Shown piece by piece: positions 56,371-64,000 of a stretch of 64,000 bases of DNA. The notes under the pieces were generated by a model. That model was not told the origin of the DNA, did not search any database, and worked only from the letters and a program-made list of their open reading frames with translations. The translations under genes were made by a program, and so were the position numbers. The number at the start of each line of letters is the position of its first letter. Within the stretch, counting starts at the first letter, position 1. Origin of the DNA: Dacryopinax spathularia (lineage: Eukaryota > Basidiomycota > Dacrymycetes > Dacrymycetales > Dacrymycetaceae); the NCBI GenBank assembly GCA_037974965.1, contig JBBPFI010000002.1, positions 3,038,001 to 3,102,000 on the forward strand. Direction: 5' to 3'.

Positions 56371-56994
56371 ATGCCTAACGTACGGGACATCAGGTGAGTC
56401 CTCTCCAGTAAAGCCATAGTGCTGTACGATGAGTGCTGACCACTTCTGCAGCGCCGACGCGTTCATCGCCGCCTACTCTTCCCACTTGAAGCGCTCCGGC
56501 AAGCTCGAGGTGCCGACATGGGCCGACATCGTCAAGACCGGTGCCTTCAAGGAGCAGGCGCCTTATGACCCTGACTGGTACTACGTCCGCGCTGGTGCGT
56601 GTTCCCGAAATGGGAGGGGTTCGCTTGTCTGATCATTCATAATTCAGCCGCTGTCGCACGGCACATATACCTGCGCAAGCACGTCGGTATCGGCGCCCTG
56701 ACCAAGCTCCACGGTGGCCGTAACCGCCGGGGTAACCGTCCCTCGCACCACGGTGACGCCTCCGCATCTATTCAACGGAAGGTCTGCCAGTCCCTCGAGA
56801 AGATCGGCGTGCTCGAGAAGGCACCCGATGGTGGTCGCCGCATCTCCCAGGATGGGCAAAGAGATTTGGATCGCATATCCACTTCCGTCTTCGAGGCCAT
56901 GAGGGAGGAAGAGGAGGAAGAGGAGGAGGCCGCTGAGGACGTCGCTGAGGCTGAGGAGGAGGCCGGCGAGGAGGAGGCAGAGGATGAGGAGTAG
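56371..56994 (+). CDS. RPS19: 40S ribosomal protein S19 with acidic C-terminal tail
   Basis: Exons 56371-56393, 56452-56594 and 56648-56994 give 170 residues. [75 protein letters not shown] and [15 protein letters not shown] are the classic RPS19 sequence. The protein normally ends shortly after DLDRI (about 145 residues). Here a tail of about 30 residues, almost all Glu, Asp and Ala, is added. It is needed for 18S rRNA 3' maturation and sits in the small subunit head. Confidence 0.96.
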
Positions 56995-58890
56995 ATGTGC
57001 GTCTGTTGACTGCTGTAGGATGTCTCGTCTGGCGACGTGAGCACCTTCGTCATCCTTTTTCTGGGAGCTGTGCACTACGATATCATCCAAAACTGCATAT
57101 ATGCACCATGCTTGCATCCGCGTTACCGCCCTGTTCCGTTGTGCGTACATGCCAGCTCGGTGTCCGCACTGGCGACTACTGCCTAACGGCTGTTCGGCCC
57201 CCGCCACTGTTACTCTCTTCTGGCCCCACTGAGACGTTGCATCGTTCTTGTTGCGGTGGGTTGGCACTACGACGCAGCCTGAGAATCCCACTGTGGGACG
57301 TGACGTGTCTATTCCTAAAATCGAGTGATGATGTCGCACCTTGCGGCCTTCGGGTCGCTATTGGGAGGTCTGACCGTTCTACCTAAATATAAGCAATCTA
57401 CATCAGGACCGGTCCCACGAAGCCCGCAGACTCGGGAGTAGCAGTGCACAGCGTATGTACGGACCCAACAACGCTGGGTCTAACGGTACCATTGCGCGGG
57501 TGCTATCAGGCCTGAGCCGCTGACCATGATGTCCAGCACTGTTTGTTGAACCTTATTAGTGGAGTGACGTCGCGCACTCTTCGACAGCAGCTGGCCACGG
57601 TGCCACACAATCCCAGCGAACTTACGGAACATTAGCCAGATCTTTCGTTCCTGAAGCATTCCCCAGGCAGGCCTAAGAGCATCCAGGAACTTGCGGGATC
57701 CTTGACACAGGTGGCAACATCTTGATCGCGGTATTCTTGGGCTGCCCCCTTGATTGCAGTTTTGCCTGACTGCTAAAGTCGGCAAGGCTATGCGAGCCAC
57801 TCTTGCCAGCATCTTTATCGCGTTCGATTAGCCAGAAGATGAAGCTGCCACCTCATCGCCGCCCTCTCTTATGCCAACTAGCGTTCACCGCGGCAGAAGT
57901 TACCCCATCAGAAATGCGATGCTCCGCCGCAAGAAGAGCCGGCAAATCTACAGCAACACCTGGTCAACGGGGGCTATCCCCACTAGTTCATCCACCAACT
58001 GCATCCTACTTGGTCAAAGAGATTTGCAGATGAGATTCCAAAATATTTTTCCACGCTTACATTGAAAGAAAGCGTTTCTCGGGGTTGCTCCGCCGTCTCC
58101 AGGTGCATGCGGAGGTACCTTACGGTGAAAGGGTCTGTCTGTCAGATGAAAGAGAATTTCCACATTACAGGGCTGCATAGAATACGGATATGGTAGAACA
58201 GGGGGGTCTGTGGGCATCCATCAGATGGTAGACTGTGGAAGTAGTAGATCCAAGACTATCAATGGTAAGTCGGTTGATAGAGGATCAGACGTAATGCTGT
58301 GTTCCGATCCAAAAGGCAGAGGCGGGTAGATCGATGGGCGGACAGCGTCTCAGACGAGCGCATGCGTAACATCTTGGACCCCGAACGTACGTTGAACCCG
58401 TTTGACAAGTGATCATAAGGACGGAATGCTGGATGCAGAATTGCCCTTAGCCTTGTTGGCAACGTCTGGTATAGACGCTTGGTTTCTAGACTCTTTTCTG
58501 ACAGCTGTATATTGGGACAAGCGAATGCAATTGAGTTCAGTGAAACGGAAGCATGGGTGTACAGGGCGTCCCTGAGGCAATTGCATTCTCGACCTGGGTG
58601 GTTGAGAAGGGGGAGAAGGGGTCCGGAATGGTGGGATGAGGTGGCGGGTGTCCAATCAGCAGCCAGCATCCGACGCGCCAATCCCTCTTCGCCGCCTTCT
58701 TCTCATCAGAGGCCACCGTCCCCCACCGCCCCGGAGGCTGTCCTCCCTTTCACATACCGACATATAACCCCCCTTCCCCTCATCTTCCTCCTCGTCCCTC
58801 CCTCTCTCCCCCCTACTCGTAGTGCGCGTCACCCCCCTCAACACCTCCGTTCCTGCCGACATCAACAGCGACCTCGAAGTTGACGCCAAC
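56995..58890. other. long intergenic region
   Basis: About 1.9 kb between RPS19 and the DUF6533 gene, both on the plus strand. Open frames up to about 230 codons overlap RPS19 antisense or have no protein features. No tRNA or repeat was recognised. The last 150 bp are C/T-rich, probably the leader of the next gene. Confidence 0.5.
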
Positions 58891-60332
58891 ATGTCGTCTC
58901 TCCTTCCGCCCTCCCTCGACCTCCCCCCGCACTTGTCCGCCCACAAGTACTTCTTCGTCTGCACTCTCACAGTCGCAGCATGGGACACACTCGTCCTCTC
59001 CCCCAGAACATGGCGTCTCATGAAGACGGGCGAGTGGCCTCCCCTCAAGATCATCTTCCAGATCTTGCGCTACTTGATGCCCATCGAGTTCACCATCGTC
59101 GCTGTCGCGTTCTTCTCTGAGTGGAGTCTCGATGTACGCTCATGTCTGCATATATGCGCGTTCACCCAACTTAAGCTGTATTCAGATGTGCCAAAAGTTC
59201 TATCTGTTTGAGCCGATCACCACTGCCATCCTGCTCGCTCTTTGCTCTCGTACGTGCAATTTGGGCCTGAGCGAGCAATGCCAGCTGATATGACCTTCCA
59301 GTCTCTCTCCTTATCCGTCTCACCGCCATCTATGACAAGTCGCGCACGGTCATGTTTGGCCTTGGTGCTCTCCTTGCCGTTCAAGTCGTCGCCGACGCCG
59401 TCTGCTGCGGCTTCTTCAGGGGTGCGTTCTAGTTTGACTACCTCCGCCCATACACGCGTACTGATTCATCGAACCTTAACAGTCATGCCCCTGGAGGAGG
59501 GTCAGGGCTGCATCGCTGGTCCCCGCCAGAACTTCGTTGCTCTGTACTGGGCAGTCCCCACAGCCTTCTACACTGTTTGCGTACGTCTTGATGACACCGG
59601 GAACGTTCACCGAAACTGACAGGCGGAATCAATTCCAGTTTGCCTTGGCCATCCAGCGCTCTCTGCGTTCCCGTCGTGCTAAGTCCATCGGCCTCTGGAA
59701 GCTGATCCTCCGTGACGGGCTGAACCTGTACGGGGTGAGTGGAGTCTTCTACGCACTGGTGTTTCAGGTTGGCTTATGACGCACAGGCGATCTGGATTGT
59801 CAATATGATCAATTTCCTTTTCTGGGTCATTGCACAGCCTACCGATAACGCCGACACGATCAAGACGATCGTAACCAGGTGGGTATCCTGTTAGCTATCC
59901 GATGTCCTTTACTGATTTCCTCTTAGCATGTGCACCGTCTTGACGACAACGATGACCCTTCGCGTCATCCTCTCTGTCCGTGGCTCGCTGTCCGAGGGCG
60001 GCTCCTATGCTGGCCAGTCGCAAGGCACCAGCTCTGGCAACCGCTCCGGCCCGTCTGGCGTCACCTTCTCGCGCAACAAGGACACCAACGTTGTCAACAT
60101 TTCCAACTCCGCCTCCGGACGCAACGGTCAGACGTACACGCTCGAGGAAATGCGTTCCAAGGCCGAACGCGACTGGCAAGATGATGGCAAGGCGTCCATT
60201 GCGGACAGCCGCTCTGTCCTGGAGAGCAAGACCGCCGAAGACACCCTTTCGCCGTACAGTGCCGCGTATCCCGGCGTGACCGTGACCATCGACCGGGAGA
60301 TTGAGAACCCCAACGCTGCTCGTCACGTTTGA
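58891..60332 (+). CDS. seven-span membrane protein, DUF6533-like
   Basis: About seven exons from the ATG at 58891 to the stop at 60332. The N-terminus HKYFFVCTLTVAAWDTLVLS followed by RTWRLMKTGEWPPLKIIFQ is the DUF6533 pattern (Y-x-F ... D-x-L-L ... E-x-x-x-I-W) of basidiomycetes, though divergent. Hydrophobic segments continue: YLMPIEFTIVAVAFF, FYLFEPITTAILLALCS, TVMFGLGALLAVQVVADAV, FVALYWAVPTAFYTVC, AIWIVNMINFLFWVIA, then a cytosolic Ser/Gly-rich tail. A pair of Cys near CCGFFRVMPLEEGQGC may bridge a loop. Such proteins are receptor-like in topology; ligand and function are unknown. Internal exon borders were only partly checked. Confidence 0.7.
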
Positions 60333-60551
60333 TCTGCATCAAGTTTCTGGCTATGCCGAATGTTGTGCTCTTATCTTCTATATTTGCTGTGGGGCAAACC
60401 CGTTTACTCTTCTTGATTCGTCTTTCCATATATCCCTCTTTAGGTTGTGAGAATACGTGCATCCCAATGAAAATAGTGCGGCGTCAGTGACGCAATTACA
60501 TTAGTGCGTGCATGGTGGTATATTGCTACAACAACGACAATCCGTGCCGCT

Positions 60552-62652
<2,101 letters not shown>

Positions 62653-63241
62653 GCTCAAACAACGACGAGGAGAGCGAGAAAAGGGAGCAGGAGACGGAAT
62701 AATGTGCTGTCGGACGAGTAGGAGGCCAGGGTAGCATCCCCTATTGCCTAAAACAGCACGGCCCGACCGGGCCGCGTGGACGAGCAGCATCAACAGTGCG
62801 CTCTCACAACTCTCCTCACCGCCACCGGTACCTCATTCCAGCGGGGGTCAATAAAGCCGTCGTCGACTTCGGCGTTAACCGGCTTCTGAAGAGAGCGACC
62901 GTCTTGGCTTGTGGCATCCGACCGTAAAGGGAACCTGCAGGCTGCATGACAACGCCAGGGTCGACGGTATATACTTCAGAGTAGGCCGACTTCGATGGGT
63001 GGCTTTCCATAGAGCCGGCAGGCTGCCTTAATTCGGGGACGAGGACTCACCGCGTCGCTATCGACGAGAAGACGCACAAAGTCCGTTTCAAACCCGCGAC
63101 GCGCGTTCCAACACAGAGATCCCTATCGCCAGCCATGCATCGACAGACACATAGAACACCCAACGCAACACCCCTGTTACTCCTTATATCATCCCCACCA
63201 TTGTGGTTTATTCCCCATCTTGTGACTGTGAACTAGCTACC
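62653..63241. promoter_or_regulatory. divergent promoter GUT1 / aspartyl aminopeptidase
   Basis: 589 bp between divergent starts. No repeat or RNA gene was seen; motifs were not identified with confidence. Confidence 0.45.
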
Positions 63242-64000
63242 ATGGGAGGCGGACAGACCACTAAAGAGTTCCGGGAAGACGACGTCTTGTCTCTCGACGA
63301 GGATGCCGTGCCACCGTACGCGGAGGAGTTCTGCTCGTTCATCGACGAGTGTGTGACCACCTACCACGCCTGCGAGTTCTTTAAGAGGGAGTTGGTCTCT
63401 GCCGGGTATGAAGAGATCAAGGAGCGAGAGGTTCGTCTTCCGGTGGATCACTTTCTCGACCGTGCTGACCGTCGCACGTATGCAGAGCTGGGTGCCCAAA
63501 CTAAAGGCTGGCGGGAAGTACTTTGTCACCAGAAACACCTCTAGCATAATCGCATTCGCCGTTGGCGAACAGTACTCCCCAGGCAACGGCTTCGCCATCA
63601 TAGCCTCTCACATTGATGCGCTCTGCATGAAGGTCAAACCGGTGTCGAGGGCGGCGAAAGACGGCTTTGATCGTATCGCTGTGGCGCCGTATGCTGGCGG
63701 TGGAGCGAGTCAGTCTTTCGACGGCAGCTTCTCGACGTGAGTCTCAATACCTCCGATCTCAACTGCCTTGCTGAGCATTGGCACAGCTGGTGGGACCGCG
63801 ACCTAGGGCTTGGTGGCCGAGTCCTTATCAAGGGTTCGGATGGGAAGATTGCCCAGAAGCTGGTCTGTCTATCCAAGCCAGGTAGGCACATTCTCACAGT
63901 TGCCTCGCGCATGTATGCTTAATGCATTTCTCAGTCGCGCGTATTCCGAGCTTGGCGGCACACTTCGGTGAACCTGCCAAGGGACCATTCAACTACGAGA
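63242..64000 (+). CDS. aspartyl aminopeptidase (M18), 5' part
   Basis: Starts at 63242 (MGGGQTTKEFREDDV) and runs off the window. Exons seen: YAEEFCSFIDECVTTYHACE, WVPKLKAGGKYFVTRNTSSI, FAIIASHIDALCMKVKPVS (SHxD is the first metal-ligand motif), and WHSWWDRDLGLGGRVLIKG, then IPSLAAHF. These match DNPEP/Ape4-type M18 peptidases, which remove acidic N-terminal residues in the cytosol. The family normally has about 480-500 residues; roughly 180 are visible. The exon junction near 63733 is uncertain. Confidence 0.9.

Noticed and set aside
56644-57339. 231-codon minus-strand frame over RPS19
   Set aside because: Antisense shadow of the RPS19 coding exon and its Glu-rich tail (read as Leu-rich).
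56995-58890. tRNA or other structured RNA gene in the long gap
   Set aside because: No cloverleaf with A and B box spacing could be recognised by eye; a covariance-model scan would be decisive.

Overview
The window comes from a fungal nuclear genome, most likely Basidiomycota and probably Agaricomycotina. The support is: many introns of about 46-60 bp with GTRAGT-like donors, dense gene packing on both strands, a DUF6533-type seven-span membrane protein, and a transposase with the cysteine clusters known from basidiomycete KDZ transposons. Exon models were built by hand; for most genes the splice phases and total lengths were checked to give an open frame divisible by three.

Layout. 0.08-0.62 kb: a small non-coding element with ~79-bp inverted repeats. 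1-40.4 kb: host genes, namely a DHA1-type MFS transporter, p34/AAGAB-Irc6-like adaptin-binding protein, CDC37, EBP2, KIN17, NOP56, a GDP-mannose pyrophosphorylase-like protein, an SDR, a BSP-family putative metalloprotease, IWR1-like protein, a Spo71-like PH protein, a tail-anchored RING protein, AFG1-like ATPase, an unknown basic-N-terminus protein, a Ser-rich single-pass membrane protein, AMP deaminase and mitochondrial glycerol-3-phosphate dehydrogenase (GUT2). 52.3-64 kb: eIF3i, a CRAL-TRIO-like/RhoGAP protein, ribosomal protein S19, the DUF6533 protein, glycerol kinase (GUT1) and the 5' part of an M18 aspartyl aminopeptidase.

40.7-51.5 kb is different. It is bounded on both sides by the same 34-bp hairpin (15-bp arms, GCAT loop) at 40726-40759 and 51419-51452, with weaker inverted similarity just inside. 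Between them lie four genes in alternating orientation: a Cys-rich protein (+), an unknown protein (-), an acidic coiled protein (+) and an apparently intact 757-residue KDZ/CxC5-CxC6-type transposase (-). I read this as one ~10.7-kb DNA transposon with three passenger genes.

Two repeat families are found only inside this element. One is a 15-bp minisatellite (unit CTGTCCAACACCTCC, with a 24-bp partner unit) that has no stop codon in any of six frames and fills two introns of the transposase as well as other genic and flanking positions. The other is a ~49-bp unit beginning GTGAGTTGTGTAGTTG that supplies the 5' splice site of an intron and also occurs as a tandem array and as dispersed copies, like an introner. 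These are the main candidates for something undescribed.

Functional links among host genes are loose: ribosome and snoRNP biogenesis (EBP2, NOP56, RPS19, eIF3i), glycerol use (GUT1 and GUT2 at either side of the transposon, about 20 kb apart), and nucleotide or sugar metabolism (AMP deaminase, GMPP).
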